31,656 nt of DNA. Source: JADJLQ01 sp034439915. Its GTDB lineage: Bacteria > Bacteroidota > Bacteroidia > Chitinophagales > Saprospiraceae. Below, in pieces: positions 1-7,948 of the stretch. The translations under genes and the position numbers were made by a program. The notes beneath the pieces are model-generated. The model worked only from the letters and a program-made list of their open reading frames with translations. It ran no database searches and was not told the origin of the DNA. How positions within the stretch are numbered: position 1 is the first letter of the stretch; every line of letters begins with the position of its first letter. Location of the stretch: the NCBI GenBank assembly GCA_034439915.1, contig JAWXBI010000155.1, positions 1-31,656 on the forward strand, given 5' to 3'.

Positions 1-84
1 AATTATCAATTATCAATTATCAATTATCAATTATCAATTATCAATTATCAATTATCAATTATCAATTATCAATTACGAATTACG
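1..84. repeat. Heptanucleotide microsatellite (AATTATC)n
   Basis: Ten perfect tandem copies of AATTATC fill positions 1-70. Two variant copies, AATTACG, follow at 71-84. The array begins at the window edge, so its full length is unknown. It lies outside any coding region. The repeat is seen directly; no function can be assigned. Confidence 0.97.
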
Positions 85-112
85 ACAGCGTCTTCGCTTC
101 TGTTCATGAATT

Positions 113-320
113 CTAATCGACTATTACCATTTTCTTACTCGCATTAAAAAAACCAGATTCAAATCGATAATACAGTACACCAGTAGCCCCAATCTCCTTC
201 CGATCAAACCAGACCTCATGATATCCTTTGGTCCAGTCTTTTTCTATTGCGCGAATGGTGCGTCCCGTTGCATCGTATCATGGGTATAATTGTCAGGTTC
301 AGAGCATTATCGACAAATCA
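113..320 (-). pseudogene. Decayed type IX secretion C-terminal sorting domain fragment
   Basis: Read on the minus strand, 277 down to 113 encodes 54 residues that begin YDATGR, contain DWTKGYHEVWFDR and GVLYYRFE, and end KKMVIVD before a TAG stop. This is the pattern of a Bacteroidota type A sorting domain (Por secretion tail), which directs cargo through the outer membrane by the type IX system. Just upstream, 285-317 in another frame reads FVDNALNLTI, the strand that normally precedes YDATGR, so a frameshift separates the two pieces. A TGA at 318-320 closes that frame upstream. No intact cargo gene is attached. The adjacent alpha-2-macroglobulin stops at 351 and looks like a lipoprotein, so it need not be the original owner. 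I read this as the tail of a lost or broken secreted-protein gene. Confidence 0.7.
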
Positions 321-350
321 CGGGGAAGAAGATCCTTTAGACCTGTTACT

Positions 351-3300
351 TTACCTGTCTATTTGTACCCGGCTTCCGCCAATTTTTGCCTGGACACTCA
401 AATCATACATCTCTTCACAAACTATGGCAGGTAAACTAAATTGGCCTTCATAAGTTGCCCTCACCGGGACTGTAAATGTTTTTGACTTGCCCTGATCCAG
501 TTGAAAGAAAGTCATCACCCTGTCATCACGGATATCCTGATAATCAAATAATTGAGCCGGACCTTGAATGTTGGACATGCGTTGATTGATGATTTCCCAG
601 CCGGCGGGAAAAATATGATTTAAAGCAAGATTATTGTATGATTTAAATTTCGTACCCGGGTTGGTTATAGTCACCTCGACCCATAACAAATCGCCTTTTT
701 TAAGGGAAGAAGGATCCGTTGCTTGCCGTTCAGCATTTCGATAAGTTACACTCAATTTGAGGTGATTAGAAATGTCACCCGAAGTGTCCAACAACGGTTG
801 GAATTTAATCGAAGATTGAACATAAATCGGAATGCTGGAGGTGTTTTCAATCACTATCGATTCGGGTATTTTTCCCTGAACAGCCGGATCGATTAGTATG
901 GATGACAGCGCGGAGTTGATATTCTTTTTAGTACCATTCTGAATGTTATATCTAAAACTCCAGTTTCCTCCTCCGGTAGTTCGTCCGGTTTGAAATCTTC
1001 CGAGCACTTTTAAAGCATAGGCCAGGGCTTGGGTATTCCAGGGTTTTCCACCATTGAGTTGTTTTGACACATCGAGCGCCAATTCGGCAGCCTTGGCCTG
1101 ATCTCCCAGGTCCAAATAAGTCTCCATGGCCATGGCCATATCCCTTAAAGGACTTCCATAGGTATATCCGGATTCTACATAATCCTCACTGGTTAATGGA
1201 GTTTGAATAAGGGATTTTGCTACCTCAGCCTGGCCTACCAGGGCATAGGCAGCAGCCAACCTCCATTTTGCATTGGCACCGGCCAGAGGATATTCTTTGA
1301 GGCGGTTCATGGCACTTAATTCAGGGTTACCTGCAAGTGCCAATGTATAAAGCCTGTATGCCTGGTCCATTCCATGATTGGATTTATAAAAAGGTTTCTG
1401 CGCCGGATCCCAGAGATTGGCCAATTTTTTTTGATACACTTTCCAGTTCGAGAGTAAATGTTGTGGAATGATATATCCCTTTTTTTCCGCCTCCAGTAAA
1501 AATTGCCCGGCATACGATGTGACCCAGGGATCCGATGAATTCTGTTGTCCGGGCCATAAACTAAAGGAGCCATCTTGTAAAGAAAATTTATTTAAAGAGG
1601 CTATCGCCCCTTCAATGTTTGATTTAATTTCTTTTATTTTCTGGGCTTCCAGATCGATAAATTGTCCCAGATACAATTGAGGAAAAGCGGAGGAAATCAT
1701 TTGTTCAGCACAACCATAAGGATATTGGATCAAATAATCCAGGTGTTTCACTAGTTGTACCGGTTGAAAAACAGAAACCTCCACCTGACTGGAGAGTAAA
1801 CCCTTGGCTAAAGGAGATTTGATTGAGATCGTTTTAGATTGTCCGGCTTGTATTAATTCATTCCTTGTTTCGGTCCGGATGGGGTTGGGGTTTCTGATTT
1901 CAATTTCGATTTCTTGCCGGGCTGATTCACCATTTGCCTTACCTTCCAATTGAATAATTGATTTCCCCGTCTGGTCACCGGTGGTAAATTCAAAATACTC
2001 CAGGGATTCACCATTGCCGGATATATTTATTGTTTTGGTCTGGGTACCCCAGCGGATAAGTTTATTTTTATCATTTACACTTAACTCCACCCGTCGAATT
2101 TTATCGTCTGTAATAAAAATATTTACCGGCAGACTGACTTTTTCACCGACGCTCAGGACCCGGGGTAAAGTAGGCAATATCATTAATGGACTTTTGACAG
2201 GCATCGTTTTATCTGTTTGTCCATAGGCCCCTTTCCCGGCGGCTGCCACCATTATCCGAACAGAACCAACGTAATTTCGAATAGTGATTTCATGTTTTCG
2301 TTTTTCGCCTTTTTTTAATTCAAAGGGGCCCAGATGGATCACCGGGGATTTAAACCGGCTCACCACTTTATCTTCGTCGAGCAGATTAAGTCCCTCATCT
2401 CCGCCAATACTCAGGATACTTTCAATTTTTCCACCATAAGCTCCCAGCACCTGATCGTAAATATCCCAGGTTTTGACTCCCAGGGCTTCTTTGGCGAAAA
2501 AATGTTTGTGTGGATCCGGGGTTTTAAAATTGGTTAAATCAAGCAAACCTTCGTCGACAATATTGATTGTATAGGCCATCGGTTTACCGTCATGTTCAAA
2601 AATTTCAATAGTTGCGGGTTTATCAGGCCTAAACTCGACCGCGGATTTGATCACCGGGTTCAATTTAGTGTCAGGATGATCAAACAAAAGGGGTAGTATT
2701 CCGTACAACCTCATCGGCAGATCATTGGCCGCATTGCCATGGGGCTGCAACAAGGTCACGTGGATATAAACAGCCGGTGACATTTCGGGACGCGAATTGA
2801 ATTTAAACACGTAAGGGCTCTTATCGATATTGACCCAATGCGATTCCAGTACCCGGGTTCCATTTTCTATGCTCACCAACATTTTGGAAGAAACAGGCGC
2901 CGGAATGCTAACCTCCACGGTCTCGTCAGCAAGGTATCTTTCTTTGTTTGATTGTAGCCGAAGCAAGGTGGCCATATTAAAGTTATTACGCTCATCTTCC
3001 GGCCAACCGGCATAGGCAAAATCCCCCGAACAATGCCCCGATACCACATCACACACCCTGATTAAATACCTGCCCCAATGGTTAACTGTCGGGCTCCATG
3101 CTGCCAATCCATTATTGTCCGTCGTGACCACCGTCTTTTGGACTGCCTTGACATGATCACTGCTATTGTACCCTGCATACCCTCCGCCATAATCTTCCCA
3201 CCACCAACGCCAATCCAGCTCATATACTCCAATGCTCAGTTTTCTGTTGCGTTGATAATTTCCTTTAGGGTCGATGGAGACAAATTGGATGGAGGTCGGT

Positions 3301-5861
3301 TTATTTATATTCAGCGTCTTATATCCCCAGGGATCGGATGGGAGTTTGATCCCTGCATACTGCAAATAAGGATGAAAAACAGCACTATGGTTGAACGTGC
3401 TGAAATCCCCACCGGGTTCGGATACATCGATCTTAAAATTAAGGTTCATTTTACCGGCTGGTTTAAAATCTTTTGAAATCTTCAGGGGCACCATTGCCTT
3501 TCCTTCAGGGTCCAGGTTGCCATCAAACAAAGTGAGTACAGGTTGTTCCTGACCTGAGCGGGCAGGATCTTGAAATATAAATTCTTTATATGCCTGCCAC
3601 CCACTACTGGCAGGCCGCCACTGTCCTGTAACTAAAGCATGCAGACCACTGGTTTTGATGCCTGTAAGCCAGGATGCTTCAAGTAAGGCTTCATGTTGTG
3701 AAGGCTGAATCTCTTCACCCAATTCAAAGTGGATTTTTAACCGGTTTGGTTTGATGGCTTCGATCTTCAGGGTTTTACTGAATTCGGCACCTCCGGCTTT
3801 TATCACAGCCCTCCAATTGCCTGTAATGGCATCTGATGAAGTTTTTATAGGGAAAGAATAGATGCCTTGAATGGGTTGGCTGTTTAATTTTTGTAATACC
3901 CGCTTATTTTGTGCATCAAACAATTGCAAATGGACGGGGTATTGGGCTGGAAGTTCTGAGGTGAGATTGTTCAAAATAAAATTAAGGTGTATACTGTCTC
4001 CGGGTCTCCATACCCCTCGTTCAGCATAGATAAACCCCTTGATTCCTTTTTTAACCTGCTCACCATCTACCTCGAAAGCACTGGTCGAAAGATTGTATCC
4101 GTCAGCCATTCTGAGATAACCTTTTTGTCCCTGGTTGCTGACGACCAGGGCATAAGCAGGCTCACTTAATAGCTGGTTGACCAGTCCGGATTGATCCACT
4201 GTGAGTTGGGCAATTTTTTGCAGGGTAAAATTGTACACATCGATCCGGGCTCCCGGAATGGGATCAGCGGTCCTGAGATCGGTGATAGCTGCGAAAAGAT
4301 TTTTGTCCGATTTTTTAGCTACTATACCCAGATTGGAAATAAGAATATTTTTTGAAATGAAGTGGTCGTTATTATAATAAGCGGGTTTACAGGGATCATC
4401 GCGGTCTTCCCATAGGTAATTTTCATAATAACCTGCTGGTCCGTAATAATTGTCTTCATAAAAACTAACTAGTTCTTCTGAATAATTAAAATCCTCCTCT
4501 TCTTCATATCCGGATAAACAGGTCAGCCGGGTGTATGATGGTTTAAACCCGATGCGGACCTGATAAATCGCATTTGGATCCACCTCCACCAGGGGTTTAA
4601 GATCAATAGCATAGTGGGACCAATGTGAAGCATCTGCACGTGGGTTGACCATGGCAAGATCAATTTTTGATTGATGGATCAGTTTACCAACCCTGTCCAA
4701 TTCATTTTCTTCATCCAACTGATTGATTTGTAAAAATTGAAGGATATTCTGGTCAAAGATTTTAAATATCTCAATATCTAGCGCTTTTAAGCCCACCGCT
4801 TCAAAGGGAAGTATCAATTCATCACTCTGCGGGATTATTGTGCCTTTGCCTGTAAATTTTACAGCCGGATCGAGATTGGCAATGTGCACGGTCCACTCTG
4901 TACTTTCCGTTATTTTTTTATTATCCACAGATTGCACCCCGGGAGCTACCGTCAGGACGATATCACCGTTGACTTCATGGCCAAAATAGATCATAACTTT
5001 ATTGGCATCGATCACGGTCCTTAATCGGGCCGGATTTGATTTAATAAATACTAAGCCTGCCAGGTTTTGATTATTCTTTAAAACATCGGAGAATGAAGCC
5101 ACCACATGCGGCTCGGGATTGGGATCAAATTGGACATCGACCAGGATAAACTCATCTGGCCCCGGAATTTTTGTCGTGTGAGATCCGGATTGTTTAATCT
5201 GAAGGGGCTGTCCGTCCCAGTTCACATGAACTTCTGCATCTTTGGTCCTGGGTATATTTTTAATCGTATAAAGGCTGGTCAGATTTTCGGGTTGATGTTG
5301 CCAACGGATAGTCAGGGCTTGGTTGTTTATCTCCGCTGTTAGTAATTTTTCAACATCAGCAGTCTCCATAAAATCAGCCAGTTGGACTTCTCCTGTCAAA
5401 TCATATAGATTGACTTCTGAAGGATTCACGATCAAAGTGGGCCTGGCTACTGAAAAATTGTTTTCCCGGGTATTAATCTGGTAACTCAGGGTTGGAAACT
5501 CCTGTCCCCCCATAGGATTTATAGATTTAAGGTCTACCTGTATATCATATTGGGTGCCGGATTCAAAGCGACCCTCCGGTTTAAAAACCAGCGTATTTTT
5601 TGCTTCCCAGTATAATTTGCCCGGTACACTGGGCTTAATAAGGATTAGTTTTTCCGGCAACGCTTTTCCCAGATCACTTTCCGTTGCCACATCTTCTATA
5701 AATACAAAGCGGAGTGCAGCCCGGGTGGAAATGATGCCCTGGGTATAGGAGCGCAGGACCTTACCTGCCAAAGCGGCATTGACTGCTGGTGGTATGGAGG
5801 GTTTACACTGAATTAGAAAGGCAAGGAGGATAAGGCTGATCATGCCATTGAACTTATTCAT
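351..5861 (-). CDS. Bacterial alpha-2-macroglobulin family lipoprotein (thioester type)
   Basis: This 1836-residue protein belongs to the bacterial alpha-2-macroglobulin family, periplasmic protease traps thought to protect the cell envelope. The N-terminus has a hydrophobic signal (residues 7-18) followed by Cys19 (FLIQC). This is a plausible though imperfect lipobox, since Gln at -1 is unusual, and lipid anchoring is inferred. The N-terminal half has the expected run of beta-sandwich (MG) domains, with YAERGVWRPGDS as a typical family motif. The thioester motif is intact: YGCAEQ with Cys1384 and Gln1387, followed by the helical thioester domain. The length is normal for bacterial members with extra MG domains. 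The penicillin-binding protein PBP1C that often accompanies such genes is not in the window. It is transcribed away from the sulfate operon. The family call is firm; the inhibitor role is known for the family, not shown here. Confidence 0.93.
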   Translation of the reverse strand: MNKFNGMISLILLAFLIQCKPSIPPAVNAALAGKVLRSYTQGIISTRAALRFVFIEDVATESDLGKALPEKLILIKPSVPGKLYWEAKNTLVFKPEGRFESGTQYDIQVDLKSINPMGGQEFPTLSYQINTRENNFSVARPTLIVNPSEVNLYDLTGEVQLADFMETADVEKLLTAEINNQALTIRWQHQPENLTSLYTIKNIPRTKDAEVHVNWDGQPLQIKQSGSHTTKIPGPDEFILVDVQFDPNPEPHVVASFSDVLKNNQNLAGLVFIKSNPARLRTVIDANKVMIYFGHEVNGDIVLTVAPGVQSVDNKKITESTEWTVHIANLDPAVKFTGKGTIIPQSDELILPFEAVGLKALDIEIFKIFDQNILQFLQINQLDEENELDRVGKLIHQSKIDLAMVNPRADASHWSHYAIDLKPLVEVDPNAIYQVRIGFKPSYTRLTCLSGYEEEEDFNYSEELVSFYEDNYYGPAGYYENYLWEDRDDPCKPAYYNNDHFISKNILISNLGIVAKKSDKNLFAAITDLRTADPIPGARIDVYNFTLQKIAQLTVDQSGLVNQLLSEPAYALVVSNQGQKGYLRMADGYNLSTSAFEVDGEQVKKGIKGFIYAERGVWRPGDSIHLNFILNNLTSELPAQYPVHLQLFDAQNKRVLQKLNSQPIQGIYSFPIKTSSDAITGNWRAVIKAGGAEFSKTLKIEAIKPNRLKIHFELGEEIQPSQHEALLEASWLTGIKTSGLHALVTGQWRPASSGWQAYKEFIFQDPARSGQEQPVLTLFDGNLDPEGKAMVPLKISKDFKPAGKMNLNFKIDVSEPGGDFSTFNHSAVFHPYLQYAGIKLPSDPWGYKTLNINKPTSIQFVSIDPKGNYQRNRKLSIGVYELDWRWWWEDYGGGYAGYNSSDHVKAVQKTVVTTDNNGLAAWSPTVNHWGRYLIRVCDVVSGHCSGDFAYAGWPEDERNNFNMATLLRLQSNKERYLADETVEVSIPAPVSSKMLVSIENGTRVLESHWVNIDKSPYVFKFNSRPEMSPAVYIHVTLLQPHGNAANDLPMRLYGILPLLFDHPDTKLNPVIKSAVEFRPDKPATIEIFEHDGKPMAYTINIVDEGLLDLTNFKTPDPHKHFFAKEALGVKTWDIYDQVLGAYGGKIESILSIGGDEGLNLLDEDKVVSRFKSPVIHLGPFELKKGEKRKHEITIRNYVGSVRIMVAAAGKGAYGQTDKTMPVKSPLMILPTLPRVLSVGEKVSLPVNIFITDDKIRRVELSVNDKNKLIRWGTQTKTINISGNGESLEYFEFTTGDQTGKSIIQLEGKANGESARQEIEIEIRNPNPIRTETRNELIQAGQSKTISIKSPLAKGLLSSQVEVSVFQPVQLVKHLDYLIQYPYGCAEQMISSAFPQLYLGQFIDLEAQKIKEIKSNIEGAIASLNKFSLQDGSFSLWPGQQNSSDPWVTSYAGQFLLEAEKKGYIIPQHLLSNWKVYQKKLANLWDPAQKPFYKSNHGMDQAYRLYTLALAGNPELSAMNRLKEYPLAGANAKWRLAAAYALVGQAEVAKSLIQTPLTSEDYVESGYTYGSPLRDMAMAMETYLDLGDQAKAAELALDVSKQLNGGKPWNTQALAYALKVLGRFQTGRTTGGGNWSFRYNIQNGTKKNINSALSSILIDPAVQGKIPESIVIENTSSIPIYVQSSIKFQPLLDTSGDISNHLKLSVTYRNAERQATDPSSLKKGDLLWVEVTITNPGTKFKSYNNLALNHIFPAGWEIINQRMSNIQGPAQLFDYQDIRDDRVMTFFQLDQGKSKTFTVPVRATYEGQFSLPAIVCEEMYDLSVQAKIGGSRVQIDR

Positions 5862-6051
5862 CGTATGGGTATTGGTTTAATTGTCCTGTAAAGCTAAATG
5901 GAATCGGAGGCAAATAAATGGTTTGACCGGCTTTATTTATATTTATCCACCTGAATTTAAAAAGCTTCTTAAGGGTTAAAACCTTTTTTTCAACAAAATA
6001 ATTTAATAAGCTTTTAACTTTTTGAAAAAGACATCAGACCGCGATTTTGTC

Positions 6052-6081
6052 TTGGTGAGTTCAATTTTGGTATTATCTTTG
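6052..6081 (+). promoter_or_regulatory. Bacteroidota-type promoter of the sulfate/siroheme operon
   Basis: TTG at 6052-6054, a 19-base spacer, and TATCTTTG at 6074-6081 match the Bacteroidota housekeeping promoter consensus (-33 TTG, -7 TAnnTTTG) at every defined position and at the preferred spacing. Transcription would begin around 6086-6090, only about 10 bases before the ATG of the poly-cysteine leader frame and about 187 bases before cysH. The match is seen in the sequence; its use as a promoter is inferred. Confidence 0.7.
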
Positions 6082-6096
6082 CCGGACATAAAACAG

Positions 6097-6174
6097 ATGA
6101 AATACAGGTCATTAAATACCAGCCATTTATACAACCCTGCACGGGTGTGTTGTTGCTGTTGTTGTTGCGTTTGA
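6097..6174 (+). CDS. Poly-cysteine leader peptide (putative cysteine-sensing uORF)
   Basis: This 25-codon frame starts at ATG 6097, just downstream of the predicted promoter. It begins MKYRSLNT, continues to NPARV, and then has seven consecutive cysteine codons (6148-6168; five TGT, two TGC), one valine, and TGA at 6172-6174. It lies 101 bases upstream of cysH, the first gene of a cysteine-biosynthetic operon. Runs of codons for the end-product amino acid are the hallmark of attenuation leader peptides, and cysteine-rich upstream frames that attenuate sulfur genes are known in mycobacteria. Here a ribosome stalling for Cys-tRNA would report cysteine shortage. No clear rho-independent terminator lies between it and cysH, so a translational mechanism is more likely. 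Caution: the tract is a TGT/TTG-type simple repeat, and a minus-strand frame is also open here. Confidence 0.7.
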   Translation: MKYRSLNTSHLYNPARVCCCCCCCV

Positions 6175-6275
6175 ATGCGACCGCCTTATTTCAATCTTTA
6201 ATTTTTCATCCCAAATAATTATAAGCCGGTATAAAAAAGCCTTAATTGGTAATTTAAATTTTATAATCAATAACA

Positions 6276-7019
6276 ATGTCCGTTTCTCAAAAACTCATCG
6301 ACGAATTAATGGCTATCCTCGCTACCACGCCGGATGTCAAATCGTCGCTGCAACAGATTTGTGAAGCATACCGGGGAGGAGCGGTTTTTTCTACCAGTTT
6401 TAGTGAAGAGGATCAGGTGATTTTGCATTTTCTAAGTAAGATCACGATGCCCCCTGCCATTTTTACCCTGGATACCGGAAGGCTTTTTCCGGAAACTTAT
6501 TCGACCTGGTCCAGGACCCTGGAAAAATATCCGTTGACCATACAATCCTATCACCCGGACCATGCCGCTTTGCAGGAATTTATTGAAGCCAAGGGACCTA
6601 ATAGTTTTTATGAATCGGTTGAAAACCGCAAAGCCTGCTGCCATATCCGAAAGGTAGAGCCCTTAAAAAGAGCGTTAAAGGGAAAATCCTTATGGATCAC
6701 CGGGATACGCGCAGAACATTCACCTGACCGCCAGGACATGACCCCGGTAGAATGGGACCCTGCCAATCAAATTATCAAATATCACCCGCTGTTGTATTGG
6801 GATCATGCCAGGGTAAAAGCTTGTATTAATGAAAACGATATCCCCTACAATCCTATGCACGATAAAGGATTCGTATCCATAGGTTGTGCACCCTGCACCC
6901 GGGCTATCCAACCCGGTGAAGATTTCCGTGCAGGACGATGGTGGTGGGAATCCAATAAATCAAAAGAATGCGGACTCCATGTCCATCAAACGATAGAAAA
7001 AACAGATCAAACGGTATGA
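6276..7019 (+). CDS. cysH: Adenylylsulfate (APS) reductase, 4Fe-4S type
   Basis: This 247-residue enzyme reduces activated sulfate to sulfite in the cytoplasm with thioredoxin-type reductant. It carries the cysteine pattern of iron-sulfur APS reductases: Cys121-Cys122 (KACCHIRK) and Cys204/Cys207 (GCAPC) to bind the 4Fe-4S cluster. The catalytic C-terminal ECGLH has Cys232. Enterobacterial PAPS reductases lack the CC and CxxC pairs, so the substrate should be APS rather than PAPS. No APS kinase gene occurs in the operon, which agrees. The PP-loop-like start (VFSTSFSEED) and the LDTGRLFPET motif are present. It is the first full-length gene of the operon. The ATG at 6276 is preceded by an A/T-rich stretch without a Shine-Dalgarno, and its TGA overlaps the cysD ATG. 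Confidence 0.95.
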   Translation: MSVSQKLIDELMAILATTPDVKSSLQQICEAYRGGAVFSTSFSEEDQVILHFLSKITMPPAIFTLDTGRLFPETYSTWSRTLEKYPLTIQSYHPDHAALQEFIEAKGPNSFYESVENRKACCHIRKVEPLKRALKGKSLWITGIRAEHSPDRQDMTPVEWDPANQIIKYHPLLYWDHARVKACINENDIPYNPMHDKGFVSIGCAPCTRAIQPGEDFRAGRWWWESNKSKECGLHVHQTIEKTDQTV

Positions 7020-7924
7020 GTAATTATCACATCGACCATCTTAAGGAATTAGAAACGGAGAGTATCTATATCATGAGGGAGACTGCTGCCCAGTTTGAAA
7101 GGCCTGCATTGTTATTCAGTGGAGGTAAAGACTCCATCACCCTGGTGTACCTTGCCTTGAAAGCCTTTAGCCCCGCCCCTATCCCTTTTCCGCTGGTGCA
7201 TATAGATACCGGGCACAATTTTCAGGAAGCCCTGGATTACCGGGATTTCCTGGCAAATAAAACCAAATCGACACTTATCGTACGCAAAGTAGAAGATACC
7301 ATTAAAAGTAAAAACCTCACCGAACCTAAAGGCAAGTTTGCCAGCCGCAACTGGCTGCAGACCCACACCTTGCTGGATACCATTGAGGAATTTAAGTTTG
7401 ATGCCTGTATAGGAGGAGCACGGCGCGATGAAGAAAAAGCCCGCGCCAAAGAAAGGATCTTTTCCGTGCGCGATGAATTTGGACAATGGAACCCTAAACT
7501 TCAGCGGCCTGAACTCTGGAACATATTCAATGGCCGCATCCACAAAGGAGAAAACGTCAGGGTATTCCCAATCAGTAATTGGACGGAAATAGATGTATGG
7601 AATTATATCCGCCAGGAAAATATTCCCTTGCCCAGTATCTATTTTTCCCATCAACGGGAAGTCATTTCCCACGAAGGTCAGCTCATCGCCGTTTCTCCAT
7701 TCATCACACTGGAGGATTCTGATATCCGGCATTTTAAAAAAGTCAGGTACCGCACGGTGGGTGATATGACCTGCACCGCTGCAGTCGAGTCGCAGGCTTC
7801 AACATTGAATGAGGTCATAGATGAAATCCTGGCCAGCAAAATATCAGAACGGGGAGAAACCCGGATTGATGATAAACAAACCGAAGCCGCCATGGAAGAC
7901 CGGAAAATCAATGGATATTTTTAA
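7016..7924 (+). CDS. cysD: Sulfate adenylyltransferase subunit 2
   Basis: CysD is the catalytic subunit of the heterodimeric ATP sulfurylase, joining sulfate and ATP to make APS and pyrophosphate. The 302-residue product starts MSNYHIDHLKELE, which is the usual CysD start, and has the PP-loop SGGKDS at residues 35-40. GGARRDEEKARAKER and the WTEIDVWNYI block follow, and it ends KINGYF as CysD proteins do. A longer in-frame start at 6968 is possible, but it would add 16 residues lying inside cysH. The ATG at 7016 overlaps the cysH stop in an ATGA arrangement, implying translational coupling, and gives exactly the family length. It works with the downstream CysN. Confidence 0.96.
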   Translation: MSNYHIDHLKELETESIYIMRETAAQFERPALLFSGGKDSITLVYLALKAFSPAPIPFPLVHIDTGHNFQEALDYRDFLANKTKSTLIVRKVEDTIKSKNLTEPKGKFASRNWLQTHTLLDTIEEFKFDACIGGARRDEEKARAKERIFSVRDEFGQWNPKLQRPELWNIFNGRIHKGENVRVFPISNWTEIDVWNYIRQENIPLPSIYFSHQREVISHEGQLIAVSPFITLEDSDIRHFKKVRYRTVGDMTCTAAVESQASTLNEVIDEILASKISERGETRIDDKQTEAAMEDRKINGYF

Positions 7925-7948
7925 AATTTTCAAAGCACCTGAATTGAT

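Noticed and set aside
228..453. Two short plus-strand frames at the window start
   Set aside because: They are antisense to the sorting-domain remnant and the end of the alpha-2-macroglobulin gene, with no protein-like features.
6003..6185. Minus-strand open frame of 60 codons ending KSRSDVFFKKLKAY before TAA, antisense to the promoter and leader peptide
   Set aside because: It reads rather protein-like and could be the tail of a lost gene, but it has a stop directly upstream, only one late ATG (28 residues), a poly-Gln run that is simply the antisense of the Cys tract, and no family I recognise. It remains the main rival reading of this region.
6147..6220. Alternative plus-strand frame through the same tract giving consecutive leucines
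   Set aside because: It has no ATG upstream in frame and only weak GTG/TTG starts inside the repeat, whereas the Cys frame has an ATG correctly placed after the promoter.
6175..6275. Rho-independent terminator or known riboswitch between leader and cysH
   Set aside because: No strong GC stem with a following T-run and no recognisable SAM riboswitch core could be found by eye.
6968..7015. 16-residue N-terminal extension of cysD
   Set aside because: It lies within the cysH coding end and does not match CysD; the ATGA overlap at 7016 gives the exact family length.
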